Below, one piece after another: positions 1 through 9,200 of a stretch of DNA of 35,680 nucleotides. The DNA comes from Acidobacteriota bacterium (GTDB taxonomy: Bacteria; Acidobacteriota; CAIWXX01). The notes beneath the pieces are model-generated. The model had not been told where the DNA came from. It searched no databases and worked only from the letters and a program-made list of their open reading frames with translations. Made by a program: the position numbers and the translations under genes. Positions within the stretch are counted from its first letter, which is position 1; each line of letters opens with the position of its first letter. The stretch is from NCBI GenBank assembly GCA_016191015.1, contig JACPPM010000264.1, forward strand, positions 1 to 35,680, given 5' to 3'.

Positions 1-128
1 CACAGATTGACTCGCAGATGTCGCCGATTGCTTCGCGCCGACCCGAGAGTGAGGAGCAAGTTGCTCGTCGGTTGAATGCTGGAAGTATCTGCGTAATCTG
101 CGCGGAAATCTGCGCCATCTGCGGTTTC
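1..128. repeat. Dispersed ATCTGCG-type repeat, copy 1 (cut by window edge)
   Basis: Positions 3-128 match 5245-5370 with only four mismatches that I can count over 126 bases and no gaps. The left part carries CGCAGAT units and the right part ATCTGCG units, so the two ends are imperfect inverted repeats of each other. Compared with copy 2, this copy lacks one 9-base unit near its left end or is already divergent there; the window edge prevents a decision. It lies about 240 bases upstream of the TTG-started gene. The short open frames that cross it are not believable genes. Confidence 0.85.
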
Positions 129-365
129 GCACGGAACGGCCTCGCCCGAGTCGGCGCCTCGACTTTGCCGCAGCCCCGTCGGCAATCGAAGCTCCGAGAA
201 TTCCGACCTCGTCGGTGGTAGGATGGATAGCGTCAGCGGCTGGCATGGAGCAGGGAGGTTCACCAGCAGCCGGCGGAGAGACGCGGACTGAGCACCCTCG
301 AGCTCGTGCCGTCGCCAGAATCGGAGGGCCTGTGTTTTGGGGTCCACTATTCATAGGAGGTCATC
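129..365. other. Intergenic leader upstream of the first gene
   Basis: I see no gene here. The only clear signal is a strong ribosome binding site, AGGAGG at 355-360, five bases before the TTG start at 366. I could not identify a convincing -35/-10 pair. Confidence 0.5.
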
Positions 366-2033
366 TTGGAGATAAGGGACAAGACCGTCATGGTACTCGG
401 TGGCTGGGGCCTTGTGGGGTTGGGCGTCTGCCGACGCATTCTGCTCGAATCCCCACGCAGGATAGTTGTGTTGTCGCTACGCAAAGAAGAGAGCCGGCAG
501 GCCTGCGCCATGCTCGCCTGCGAAGCGGGATCGACTGAGCTCATACCCGAATGGGGCGATGTGTTCGCTCTCAACGTCTTCAAAGACCGGCGCCGCGCCG
601 AGATCATCGGGGAGTCGGCGCTGCGCCGGAGGGTTATCGACGCGCTTTACGATACACTCACCCCGGGAATACTGCATTCATATTATCTGAACCGCACGAT
701 TACCCGCCACGCACCTCACGTGATCGTAGACTGCATCAACACCGCCACGGGGCTCGCCTATCAGGACGTCTACAAAACCGTCCAGCGGGCCAGAAAGGCA
801 CAGGCGCGAAAGCAGGATCTCAGCGAGCACGTGGACATGCTCATGCTGACCGACGCGATCCCTCAACTCATCCGGCACGTGCAGGTCCTCTACCAGTCGA
901 TGATCGATGCCGGAACACAGTGCTATTTCAAGGTGGGGACATCGGGAACCGGCGGCATGGGCCTCAACATCCCCTACACGCATTCCGAAGAACGCCCGTC
1001 ACGGACGTTGTTGTCCAAGTCCGCCCTGGCAGGTGCCCAATCCCTCCTTCTCTTCCTCATGGCACGCACTCCAGGCGGCCTGATCACGAAGGAGGTGAAG
1101 CCGGCTGCTGCCATCGCATGGAAGCGCATAGAGTACGGCGAGGTGCCGGGTGTCTCGCTGGTCGACTGCCCGCCTGAAAAGGCCCTGAAGATCGGCAGAA
1201 CATTTCGCCCACGCGACCGCTCCTGCGGCCGACCCCTCGGCAAGAAACTGGAGTCCGTCTTCATCGACACGGGCGAGAACGGAATCTTCTCACTCGAGGA
1301 GTTCTCCGCTCTGACCACGCTGGAACAGATGGAGTTCGTCACTCCCGAAGAGATCGCGGACAACATCGTGTTTGAGATCAAGGGTGGCAACACCGGGCAT
1401 GACATCATCAATGCACTCGACAACGCCGCGATGGGCCCGACCTATCGCGCGGGACTCATGCGCCACTCAGCGTTGGAGAAGATGCGCCAACTGGAGGACG
1501 AGCACGGCTGTCACAGCCTCGCATTCGAGCTCCTCGGACCACCGCGTCTCTCAAAGCTCATTTTCGAGGCGCACCTCTTGAGGCTGAATTACGGCACAAT
1601 GGAAGAGGTCGCGACGGCGTCTCCCGGCCGCATGTCCACGGCTCTGGCGCGCACGCTGCGCGAAAACTCCGATCTCAGGAGCCAGATCATCTCGATCGGC
1701 ATCCCGATCCTCTGGCCTGACGGGACGATGTCGCGCGGCCCTGTGGTGAAGACGCCGCCGGTTGTCTCCGACGACGATACGTTCAAGACAGACGCGGGCA
1801 CAATCGACCGCTGGGCCGAGAGCGGGTGGGTCGACCTCCGCCTCGCCAACTGCCGGAAGTGGCGTGACCGGTTTGCCAAGATCCTGAAGGAGGCGGACGA
1901 GATCTCGCCTCGGGACACGTCCTCCCGCCATCTCCGGGGGCGCCAGTTCTGGACGTTCGACGGTTTCATCCAGCCCGGCAAGATCGTAGGCTGGATCTTC
2001 GCGACCGAAGAAAAGGGCGCGCGGATGAAGTAG
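366..2033 (+). CDS. Putative NAD(P)-binding Rossmann-fold protein of unknown function (555 aa)
   Basis: The start is TTG, chosen because AGGAGG lies five bases upstream and because the Rossmann strand begins immediately. Residues 7-18 (TVMVLGGWGLVG) form the beta-strand and glycine-rich loop typical of short-chain dehydrogenase/epimerase nucleotide binding. A second conspicuous block is GTSGTGGMG at about 191-199, followed by NIPYTH, which looks like an active-site or substrate loop. At 555 residues it is much longer than a classical SDR (about 250) and its C-terminal half has no domain I recognise. There is no signal peptide or membrane segment, so it is probably cytosolic. The pirin gene follows after nine bases, suggesting one transcript. 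I can support nucleotide binding but not a reaction; a dehydrogenase, epimerase or reductase are all possible. Confidence 0.6.
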   Translation: MEIRDKTVMVLGGWGLVGLGVCRRILLESPRRIVVLSLRKEESRQACAMLACEAGSTELIPEWGDVFALNVFKDRRRAEIIGESALRRRVIDALYDTLTPGILHSYYLNRTITRHAPHVIVDCINTATGLAYQDVYKTVQRARKAQARKQDLSEHVDMLMLTDAIPQLIRHVQVLYQSMIDAGTQCYFKVGTSGTGGMGLNIPYTHSEERPSRTLLSKSALAGAQSLLLFLMARTPGGLITKEVKPAAAIAWKRIEYGEVPGVSLVDCPPEKALKIGRTFRPRDRSCGRPLGKKLESVFIDTGENGIFSLEEFSALTTLEQMEFVTPEEIADNIVFEIKGGNTGHDIINALDNAAMGPTYRAGLMRHSALEKMRQLEDEHGCHSLAFELLGPPRLSKLIFEAHLLRLNYGTMEEVATASPGRMSTALARTLRENSDLRSQIISIGIPILWPDGTMSRGPVVKTPPVVSDDDTFKTDAGTIDRWAESGWVDLRLANCRKWRDRFAKILKEADEISPRDTSSRHLRGRQFWTFDGFIQPGKIVGWIFATEEKGARMK

Positions 2034-2042
2034 TAGCAGAAA

Positions 2043-2741
2043 ATGATGACAATCCGACGATCGCGTGACCGCGGTCATTTCAACTTCGGCTGGCTCGACA
2101 CGCACCATACCTTCTCCTTCGCCGGATACCACGACCCCGCCCAGATGGGGTTCCGAGCCCTCCGCGTGATCAACGAAGACTGGATCAAGCCTGGCAAGGG
2201 ATTCCCGATGCATCCCCATTCGAACATGGAAATCGTCACGTACGTCCTGGAGGGCGCGTTGGAGCACCGGGATTCGATGGGGAACGGGGGCGTGATCCGG
2301 CCGGGCGATGTCCAGAGAATGAGCGCAGGCGCAGGACTGAGGCACAGCGAGTACAACCACTCCACCACGGAGGATGTTCATCTTCTTCAGATCTGGATCG
2401 AACCGGATGAATTCGGGCTTCCGCCTTCGTACGAGCAGAAGTCGTTCCGTGCGTGGGAGAGGCGCGGATCATGGCGTCTCGTCGCTTCGCCCGATGGCCG
2501 AGACGGGTCGATCACCTTCCACACAGGGACGGATCTCTACGCCGCCACGCTCGACCCAGGCGAGGAGATCGCGCACGTCCTTCGGGGAGGGCGACATGCG
2601 TGGATGCAGGTCGCGCGAGGATCGGTAGAGATCGCCGGAGAGCTTCTGGAGGCGGGAGATGGCGCCACGGTCAGCGGGCAGGAGGTCGTGCGACTCGAGG
2701 CGACGGATACATCGGAGCTGCTGCTTTTCGATCTCGCCTAG
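2043..2741 (+). CDS. Pirin family protein (YhhW-like bicupin, possible quercetinase)
   Basis: A 232-residue bicupin of normal pirin length. The N-terminal cupin has all four expected metal ligands: H57 and H59 in the HPHSNMEI block, and H101 and E103 in LRHSEYN. The opening stretch GHFNFGWLDTHHTFSFAGY is a pirin hallmark. Bacterial members such as E. coli YhhW bind a metal and can oxidise quercetin, but the physiological role is generally unsettled. It starts at tandem ATG codons nine bases after the stop of the Rossmann protein and is probably co-transcribed with it. No Shine-Dalgarno sequence is obvious. It ends about 100 bases before the convergent MFS gene. Confidence 0.9.
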   Translation: MMTIRRSRDRGHFNFGWLDTHHTFSFAGYHDPAQMGFRALRVINEDWIKPGKGFPMHPHSNMEIVTYVLEGALEHRDSMGNGGVIRPGDVQRMSAGAGLRHSEYNHSTTEDVHLLQIWIEPDEFGLPPSYEQKSFRAWERRGSWRLVASPDGRDGSITFHTGTDLYAATLDPGEEIAHVLRGGRHAWMQVARGSVEIAGELLEAGDGATVSGQEVVRLEATDTSELLLFDLA

Positions 2742-2840
2742 ACAGCCGGGTCACGACCGTCGCCGCTCGGTAGAGGAGGAGCTATGCGGCCGAGCCTCCA
2801 TTGAAACGAGCTCTCCCGCTCCGGTGATCTGCCCTGACCC

Positions 2841-4091
2841 TCAGAGATCCGGGGAGACTACGGGGAGGGGCTGGGGTGACGGGTGGTCGTCATGGCCGCG
2901 GAGAAGCTCGGGACGATCAGCCGACGAATCGAGGCTCAGGAGAAGAAGTGATGTCGGCGCGGCGAGGACAAGGAGGAGGGGCCAGAAAAGCGGCTCGGGC
3001 AACCTGGCGTGCAGCGGGAGCATGACGATCGGATTGACCATCAATCCGAGGCTCCAGGTGGCGCCATACAGCCCGAGGTACCTCCCGCGGGCCCTCGGCG
3101 GCGCCCAATCGGCGACAAAGGACATCTGTTGAGGAATCGCCATGATTTCGCCGACCGTCCAGAGGAGGAGCATCAGAAGGAACCATGCCCAGTGCATGAC
3201 GAAGCCGATGAGACCGAAAGCGATGCCGACCACGATGCTCCCGATGGCAGCGACGCGGAGCCGCCGGTAACGACTCAACCACGCGACTGCCGACATCTCG
3301 AGAGCCGCGATCAGCAGGCCATTAGCGGCTACAAGGATCCCGAAGGTGGAGGCCGGATAGCCTGCCGAGAGCGTCATCGTGAGCGGCAAGACCGTGAGAA
3401 AAGAGAAGAACACGAGCGTGAAAGCGAAGGAAGCAAGGAGGAGGCGAAGGTATGCACGATCACGCCACGGGCTCTCCTGAGGCGCCGCCGCCGAGCTGCC
3501 GATGGCCGCAGGCGGTTGCGTCTCAGGAATGCCCAGAAGAACAACGACACCAAAGAGGAGCGTCGTCAGACCGTCCGCAGCAAATAGCAGCCGCCAACTC
3601 ACGTCGACGAGGAATCCGCCGGCCCCGATGCCGAATGCGAATCCGAGGTTGACGGCGGTTCGCAATGCCGCGAAGCCCGCTGCCCGCTCGCGCGAAGGTA
3701 GCTGATCCCCGATGATCGCCGATGAGGCCGGCCGGTAGAGATCGGCGAGAAAACCGAAAAGAAGAAGGATCGGGATGAGCACGTGCGCCGTCGGCGCCTG
3801 TGCCATCGCCAGGGCCAGGACACCGCTTCCGAAGAGGCTGAGCATGAGGGTGCGGCGGCGCCCTAACCTGTCGGTCAGCTCGCCGCCGGTGATGATCGAG
3901 ACGAGCGACCCGAGTCCATAGGCCATGACGAGGCCCCCAGCTTGAGCGCCTGTCATGTGGAATTCGCGGCTCAGGACCAGCGTGAGATACGGGAGGATGA
4001 AGCTCCCGAGCTTGTTGACGAGGGTCCCCCACACGAGTATGCGCACCGTCCGCGGGAGACGACGCAGGACAGCAAATGGATTCTCCAACAC
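2841..4091 (-). CDS. Major facilitator superfamily transporter (probable drug/metabolite exporter)
   Basis: A 416-residue protein with about twelve hydrophobic helices, the usual MFS size. The motif A loop between helices 2 and 3 is intact (GGELTDRLGRRRT, about residues 69-81). This cytoplasmic loop pattern and the overall look are closest to proton-coupled drug-efflux MFS proteins of the MdtH/YceL kind; the substrate cannot be read. The chosen start is GTG at 4091; the next codon is TTG and there is no Shine-Dalgarno sequence. A -10-like GATAATAT lies only 9-11 bases upstream, so the message may have almost no leader. The C-terminal tail of about 25 residues is polar. Convergent with the pirin gene; same strand as the hydrolase upstream but separated by 117 bases. 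Confidence 0.9.
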   Translation of the reverse strand: MLENPFAVLRRLPRTVRILVWGTLVNKLGSFILPYLTLVLSREFHMTGAQAGGLVMAYGLGSLVSIITGGELTDRLGRRRTLMLSLFGSGVLALAMAQAPTAHVLIPILLLFGFLADLYRPASSAIIGDQLPSRERAAGFAALRTAVNLGFAFGIGAGGFLVDVSWRLLFAADGLTTLLFGVVVLLGIPETQPPAAIGSSAAAPQESPWRDRAYLRLLLASFAFTLVFFSFLTVLPLTMTLSAGYPASTFGILVAANGLLIAALEMSAVAWLSRYRRLRVAAIGSIVVGIAFGLIGFVMHWAWFLLMLLLWTVGEIMAIPQQMSFVADWAPPRARGRYLGLYGATWSLGLMVNPIVMLPLHARLPEPLFWPLLLVLAAPTSLLLLSLDSSADRPELLRGHDDHPSPQPLPVVSPDL

Positions 4092-4100
4092 GAACGTCGG

Positions 4101-4108
4101 ATATTATC
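4101..4108 (-). promoter_or_regulatory. Candidate -10 box for the MFS gene (near-leaderless)
   Basis: On the minus strand the sequence reads GATAATAT, ending nine bases before the GTG start. If GATAAT is the -10 element, transcription would begin about five bases before the start codon. No convincing -35 hexamer is visible, so this is a weak call. Confidence 0.3.
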
Positions 4109-4208
4109 ACGCAGCACGCCAAACACGGCGAAGCCACGACCAATCAGGCTGCGGCCCCGCCGCCGGCGAGAGCGCCCGGCCCGCTCCGGACGCTGTCCGA
4201 TCTCGACC

Positions 4209-5051
4209 TTATCGCTCCGAGCGAGCAGACGCCAGCAGTTGAGCGGCGTCGATGAGTGCCTGAGCGAGTCGCGGTCCGACCGCCTTGTTGCCTTTCGCGT
4301 TCGGGTGTGAGTCGCCGTCTCCGTGACTCGCCTCATACTGGTACTTCAGCATGTTTGCCGCAGCGCTGCCGTCATTGGGCACGGCAAGAATGTCGAAAAC
4401 GTCGAAGCAGACCACATTCGGATGTCCGTTGAGGTAGGCGGAGCTCTTGAGCCAGTTTGCGAAGGCGCGCGCGTTGGCAGCTTCGGTCGAATTCGTCGAG
4501 AGCCTGTGCAGAGGCGGCGTTGACATCACCATAAAGATCTTGTCCTTGCGTGTGTCGCAGAATTTCCGAATGGCCAAGGCCCATTTTTTTCGCTGGTTGA
4601 GGGTCGCGGTGTTCGGAATCGCTGAAGCCGGAAAACACGACTTGAACGCAATGACCTGATGGTTGTCGAGGATCAGGTTTCTGCAGGTCACGTAAGACTG
4701 GCCCTTGTTTGACCACAATTTCCAGAGCCCATCCGGGTCAGTGTTGTCGTCAGGGATATCGTAGTTCGTGCCGGTGAAATGCCCGGCGGGATCGCGAAGG
4801 CCGTCGTAATTGTATCCGTGATCCCAGAATTGGAAAGAGGACGAATGAGAATTGTTGTAGGTCTTGATGTATTTCCGCATGTTCCCCTGGACGACGAAGC
4901 CGTCGCCTGTGGAATGATGCAGGAAGAACAAGTTGTTGAGCACGGCCGGTTCCTCGGGTAGCGTCTGTCCCGATAGTTTAGGCAGGGCCGCTCCGGCGAG
5001 TAGGATTGTGGTACCGATGAATCCCGCCAGACTAAGCCGATTTGGCAGCAT
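4209..5051 (-). CDS. Secreted SGNH/GDSL-like hydrolase family protein (280 aa)
   Basis: The open frame extends far upstream through the 5.2 kb repeat, but the real start is ATG at 5051. It has GGAGG eight bases before it and opens directly into a signal peptide (MLPNRLSLAGFIGTTILLAG, cleavage probably near residue 29). The mature protein has features of SGNH hydrolases: an HHSTGDG block with candidate nucleophile S47, a KSCFPAS block at 137-143, and a C-terminal DSHPNAKGN block (247-255) that would supply the catalytic His249 and an Asp. The spacing is not that of textbook DxxH, so the family fit is moderate. The likely substrate is an ester on an extracellular carbohydrate or lipid, which is inference. 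It is probably monocistronic. Confidence 0.65.
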   Translation of the reverse strand: MLPNRLSLAGFIGTTILLAGAALPKLSGQTLPEEPAVLNNLFFLHHSTGDGFVVQGNMRKYIKTYNNSHSSSFQFWDHGYNYDGLRDPAGHFTGTNYDIPDDNTDPDGLWKLWSNKGQSYVTCRNLILDNHQVIAFKSCFPASAIPNTATLNQRKKWALAIRKFCDTRKDKIFMVMSTPPLHRLSTNSTEAANARAFANWLKSSAYLNGHPNVVCFDVFDILAVPNDGSAAANMLKYQYEASHGDGDSHPNAKGNKAVGPRLAQALIDAAQLLASARSER

Positions 5052-5104
5052 TTTTGTAACCTCCATCATGGATTGATTAAAGACGATAGGGCGGATTATG
5101 AAAT

Positions 5105-5141
5105 CCATATAGAATATGGTACCGAACGGGCTTCTTGTAAA
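5105..5141 (-). promoter_or_regulatory. Candidate promoter with palindromic operator for the secreted hydrolase
   Basis: Positions 5105-5119 form a perfect palindrome, CCATAT-AGA-ATATGG. On the minus strand a TTTACA element (5141-5136) followed by a 17-base spacer leads to CATATT (5118-5113), so the palindrome would cover the -10 box. The geometry suits repression by a dimeric regulator. It lies in an AT-rich patch about 55 bases upstream of the hydrolase start. The regulator is unknown. Confidence 0.3.
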
Positions 5142-5230
5142 GTGACGACCCTCACGTGGAGGATCCAGATGCCTGCCGCCGGGAGCCGGGGCTGCGCACC
5201 CACGTCCGGGCCACGTCAAACTCCCGCGCA

Positions 5231-5370
5231 AACCACAGATTTCGCAGATTGACTCGCAGATGTCGCCGATTGCTTCGCGCCGACCGGAGAGTGAGGAGCA
5301 AGTCGCTCGTCGGTTGAATGCTGGAAGGATCTGCGTAATCTGCGCGGAAATCTGCGTCATCTGCGGTTTC
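5231..5370. repeat. Dispersed ATCTGCG-type repeat, copy 2 (complete)
   Basis: The left end reads AACCACAGATTTCGCAGATT and the right end, on the other strand, AACCGCAGATGACGCAGATT, so the element has imperfect terminal inverted repeats built from CGCAGAT units. Its core matches copy 1 (3-128) with four mismatches. Both copies have the same orientation and each lies upstream of a plus-strand gene. There is no transposase and no obvious target-site duplication. It could be a MITE-like or REP-like element; the apparent coding frames across it in both directions are artefacts. Confidence 0.85.
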
Positions 5371-5507
5371 CTCCGATCGACTTCACCCGGACTTCGCGGT
5401 GCGACTTTGACGTTCCCCTGCCTGCCCCCTTTCTGGTGTAGACTTCCCGCCGCAGCATCCATTATGATGGGCGCGATTTGGCAGCCCAAGGCATCGGAGG
5501 CGTGGCG

Positions 5508-5810
5508 ATGGATGAGACGGAACCCGTAGTCATCCCGATCGATGGGACCTTGGACCTGCACACATTTCGGCCGCGAGATATGAAGGCACTGGTGCCTGAA
5601 TATCTGAACAAGTGCCGGGAGAAGGAGATCTTACAGGTGCGTATCATTCACGGAAAGGGAATTGGGGAGCTCAGACGGACCGTCCACGCGATCCTCGAGC
5701 GGCTGCCGGAGGTCGTGTCATTCCACACGGCCGCTGAAGACGCTGGAGGCTGGGGGGCGACGATTGTGACACTCAGAAAGGACCTGGAGGATGGCTATGG
5801 AAACCCCTGA
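5508..5810 (+). CDS. Stand-alone Smr domain protein (100 aa)
   Basis: Essentially one Smr domain, as at the C-terminus of MutS2. It has the opening DLHTFRP motif (D16-L-H18), an acidic helix (EYLNKCREKE), and the HGKGIGELRR block (48-57), whose HGKG loop is the family hallmark. Smr domains bind or nick nucleic acids; free-standing bacterial copies are mostly uncharacterised. I chose ATG 5508, seven bases after GGAGG, over an in-frame TTG at 5478 that has no binding site. Its last 14 bases overlap the Rieske gene start, implying translational coupling. A link to electron transport is not obvious. Confidence 0.88.
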   Translation: MDETEPVVIPIDGTLDLHTFRPRDMKALVPEYLNKCREKEILQVRIIHGKGIGELRRTVHAILERLPEVVSFHTAAEDAGGWGATIVTLRKDLEDGYGNP

Positions 5811-6270
5811 TCCGGCGGTTCCCGCTGCCCAGCTGACGTCGCGACGCCGACTGCTGAACGTCCTGCTCGGCAGCAGTTTCCTCTCGTGGATGGCCGTCCT
5901 GTTGTACCCCGTGCTCAGGTACTTGAAACCGCCGGCCGAAGCCGGCGGCGGCTCGGAGATGACGCTGAGCGATGCGGATCGTACGAAGGTGGTCCAGAAT
6001 GGGTTCAGCATTGTGCGACTGGGCACCGATCGCATCATCGTTTTCCAGGATGCAGCAAAGACGATCCACGCGCTCCAGGCCAAATGCACCCACGAGGGGT
6101 GCACGGTTACGTACAAGGCCGACGAGGGGCTCGTCTGGTGTGCCTGCCATAACGGCAAGTTCGCGCTGGACGGGCGCGTGATCTCGGGACCGCCACCTCG
6201 GCCGCTCGCCGCCTACTCCGTGCGTGGAGACGTGGCGAACCAGATCACCATCGGCCGACAGGGAGCTTGA
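5797..6270 (+). CDS. Rieske iron-sulfur subunit of a cytochrome bc/b6-type complex
   Basis: A 157-residue membrane-anchored [2Fe-2S] protein. The N-terminus has a twin-arginine type motif (SRRRLLN, 15-21) followed by a hydrophobic anchor (about 22-42), as expected for Tat-exported Rieske proteins. Cluster motifs are complete: CTHEGC (C97, H99, C102) and CACHNG (C115, C117, H118). C97/H99 and C115/H118 should ligate the cluster, and C102-C117 should form the stabilising disulfide. ATG 5797 is six bases after GGAGG; an in-frame ATG at 5791 abuts the binding site and is less likely. The cytochrome b gene begins two bases after the stop, so the two almost certainly form one quinol-oxidising complex. 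Confidence 0.93.
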   Translation: METPDPAVPAAQLTSRRRLLNVLLGSSFLSWMAVLLYPVLRYLKPPAEAGGGSEMTLSDADRTKVVQNGFSIVRLGTDRIIVFQDAAKTIHALQAKCTHEGCTVTYKADEGLVWCACHNGKFALDGRVISGPPPRPLAAYSVRGDVANQITIGRQGA

Positions 6271-6272
6271 TC

Positions 6273-9200
6273 ATGGCAGAAGCACCACATCGGCCGTTCC
6301 GTGCATCGATTCTCGAAAAGCCCTGGCGGTGGCTCGACGAGCGTTATCACCTCGATGACGTCGTGGATTTCGTTCGCCACAAAGAGATCCCCATCGGCGG
6401 TCACGCCGTGATTTGGTACTACTTCGGTGGCATCGCGCTCTTCTTCTTCACCGTCCAGATCGTCACCGGCATCCTCCTGCTCATGTACTACGAAGCCGGC
6501 GAGAATACATCCTATGAATCCATGAAATTCCTCGTGGGCAAGGTCCCCTTCGGCTGGCTCATTCGATCCATTCACTGCTGGTCCGCGCACCTCATGGTGA
6601 TCGCGGTCCTCGTCCACATGTTCAGCGTCTTTTTTCTGAGGTCTTATCGCAAGCCACGTGAGCTGACCTGGATGACCGGATTCGGTCTGTTGGGGCTGGT
6701 CCTCACCTTCGGCTTCTCCGGCTACCTGCTCCCGTGGAACGAGCTCAGCTACTTCGCGACTGCCGTGGGCACCGACTCCATGAAGTCTATCCCGTATGTC
6801 GGCGAATGGTTGCTCGAAGTCCTCCGAGGCGGCAAAGAGGTGTCGATCCGCACCCTTCACCGCTTCTTCGCGCTGCACGTCTGCGCCCTCCCAATCGCGA
6901 CCTTCGGCCTCGTCGCCTTCCATATGGTCCTCGTCCAGAGGCAGGGAATGGCAGCTCCGGAGGCTCACGATGATACTGCCGCATCGAAACTGGGCGCCAT
7001 GCGTTTCTTCCCGAACTTCGCGATGCGCGACGTGCTGCTCTGGGTGCTCTGCATGAACATCCTCGCCATCCTCGCCGTCTGGCTTCCCCACGGCCCCGGA
7101 ATCCCGGGAATGGAATGGAACATCGGCGACAAGGCCGACCCGCTCAAGCCGGCCTATCCCGGCATCAAGCCCGAGTGGTACTTCCTCTGGGTCTACCAGA
7201 TGCTCAAGGAGTTCCCGGCGCACATCCTTGGCATGGAGGGACCTCAGGCCTGCATGTTCATCGCCTCGCTCCTCATGGCGGCATGGCTCCTTGTTCCTGT
7301 CTTGAATCGCAGCTCGCAGCGCGGAAGGAAGAGCCCTGCATTCGAAGATTTCGGCGTCGCAGTCGTGCTGTTTCTCGCGTTCCTGACGCTCAAGGCGTGG
7401 GACCTCGGCGTCCACGTGCCGCACGGCGAGGATCCTGCCGCGAAGCCCGAGCTGGTGCAGATCATCAACCGGAACTCAGCAGGTGTCATCATGTTGCTCG
7501 GTCTCGGGATCACCGTTTTGCGGCGCATGTGGTACGGAGCCAGCCACTTTGCCTTCACCGCGATCGCTCTGCTGCAGGCAATCCTGCACGGCTTCGTGGG
7601 ACTCTCGTATCTGGCCGCGAGCGGCGCATGCACACTCCTGTTCGGGGTCGCCGTGGCCTTTCACGCGCGCCGCGCGAGGCGCGAGCGACTCGCCGCTGCC
7701 TGCCTCCTCGGTTGCCTCCTCTTCTCCCGACCATCCGCAGCGCAGGAGCCGCAGGCGGCAGCCCAAGCAGGGAATCAGATGCCTGTGGAGAAGTGGCCCG
7801 AGGACTTCCGGAAGCTGTTTGATGCGAACGAGAACGGGAAGCCGATCGTGCCACCTGAGGCGCAGGCCTTTTTCCGGAGGCTGCCCGGTCACGCACAGAC
7901 TCTCTTTTTTTCCGGCGTAGAATCCGGTCTGCTTTCCTCGCCGGCCCAGCTCGCCAGCCTGCTCTCTCTCGACCTCGACGACCGCAAGATCGAGCTGCTT
8001 CTCTCGGACAACTGCGTGCTCTGCCACACCAACCCGGACATGCAGAGCGACGAAACGCTCTTCCGTCTGCGGGACGGCGATCCGGTGGAGCGCGAGAAAG
8101 ACCCCTACCGGCACCTGGACGTGCGCGAGATCGTCTCCGACGTCCACTTCCGCCAGGGCTTGATGTGCGCTGGGTGCCACGGTGGATCACCGGCTGGCAC
8201 CGAGATGGATGACGAAATCTATGAGCGCTGGCCCGAGGCGTCCAAGCGCAAGGCCGACAGGACCTGGGTCCCGGAGTTTTGCACAGTGCGCTGCCACGCA
8301 AACGCGGAATTCATGCAGCGGTTCAACCCGTCCTTGCCGGTGGACCAGATGCTCAAGTACCGCGAGAGCCACCACGGGCGACTCCTGCTGGGCAAGAAAG
8401 ACTCCAAGGCGGCGCAGTGCGTCAGTTGCCACGGCGTCCATGGAATTCGCAGCCCCGAGAGCCCGGTCTCCTCAGTGAACGCGGCCAACATCCCGGCGAC
8501 CTGCGGGAAGTGTCACGCCGATCCTCAGTACATGTCAGGCTACACGCTGAGCGACGGCACCACCCCCATCCCGACCGACCAGCTTGAGAAATACCGAAAG
8601 AGCGTGCACGGACTCGCTCTGCTTCAGAAGCACGACATGGGCGCCCCCGCCTGCAACGATTGCCATGGCAACCATGCGGCACTGCCGCCGGAAGTCGGGC
8701 ACATCGCGCAGGTCTGCCGCACGTGCCACGTTGTCAATGGAACCCTGTTCGACGGGAGCCCCCACAAGAAGGCCTTCATCGCGCACCGGTGGCCCGAATG
8801 CGAGACGTGCCATGGCAAACACGACATCAAGAAGACCAACGACGAGATGCTGGCCGTCGCTCAGCCCACCAGCATCTGCGATCCGTGCCACCGCGACTAT
8901 GGCAAGCCCCTCTGCACGGAGACCACCGCGCTCTTCTACAACAGCATCACGCAGGTGCGAGAGGCGGGTGAGGAGATCGAGCGGGCGGCGGGTGAGCTAG
9001 CCGAGATGGGCCTGGAAGTGGACGACTTGCGATTCGGCGTGAGTGGACTGCGCGACTCGCTGCTGCAGTCCAGATCGCTCATCCATTCTTTCAGCCGGAC
9101 CGACTTCTCAAAACCGTACGAAACGGGCATGAAAACCGCCGCTGAGCTGCGCGCGGAGGTCGATCGGATGAGGGGTGAGTACAGCTTTCGTCGCAACTGG

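Noticed and set aside
5052-5561. In-frame upstream extension of the secreted hydrolase (about 170 extra codons)
   Set aside because: It runs through the dispersed repeat and reads as repeat translation; ATG 5051 has GGAGG and opens a signal peptide.
6213-7424. 403-codon open frame antisense to the cytochrome b region
   Set aside because: His/Glu/Asp-rich translation typical of reverse-strand reading of membrane-protein codons.
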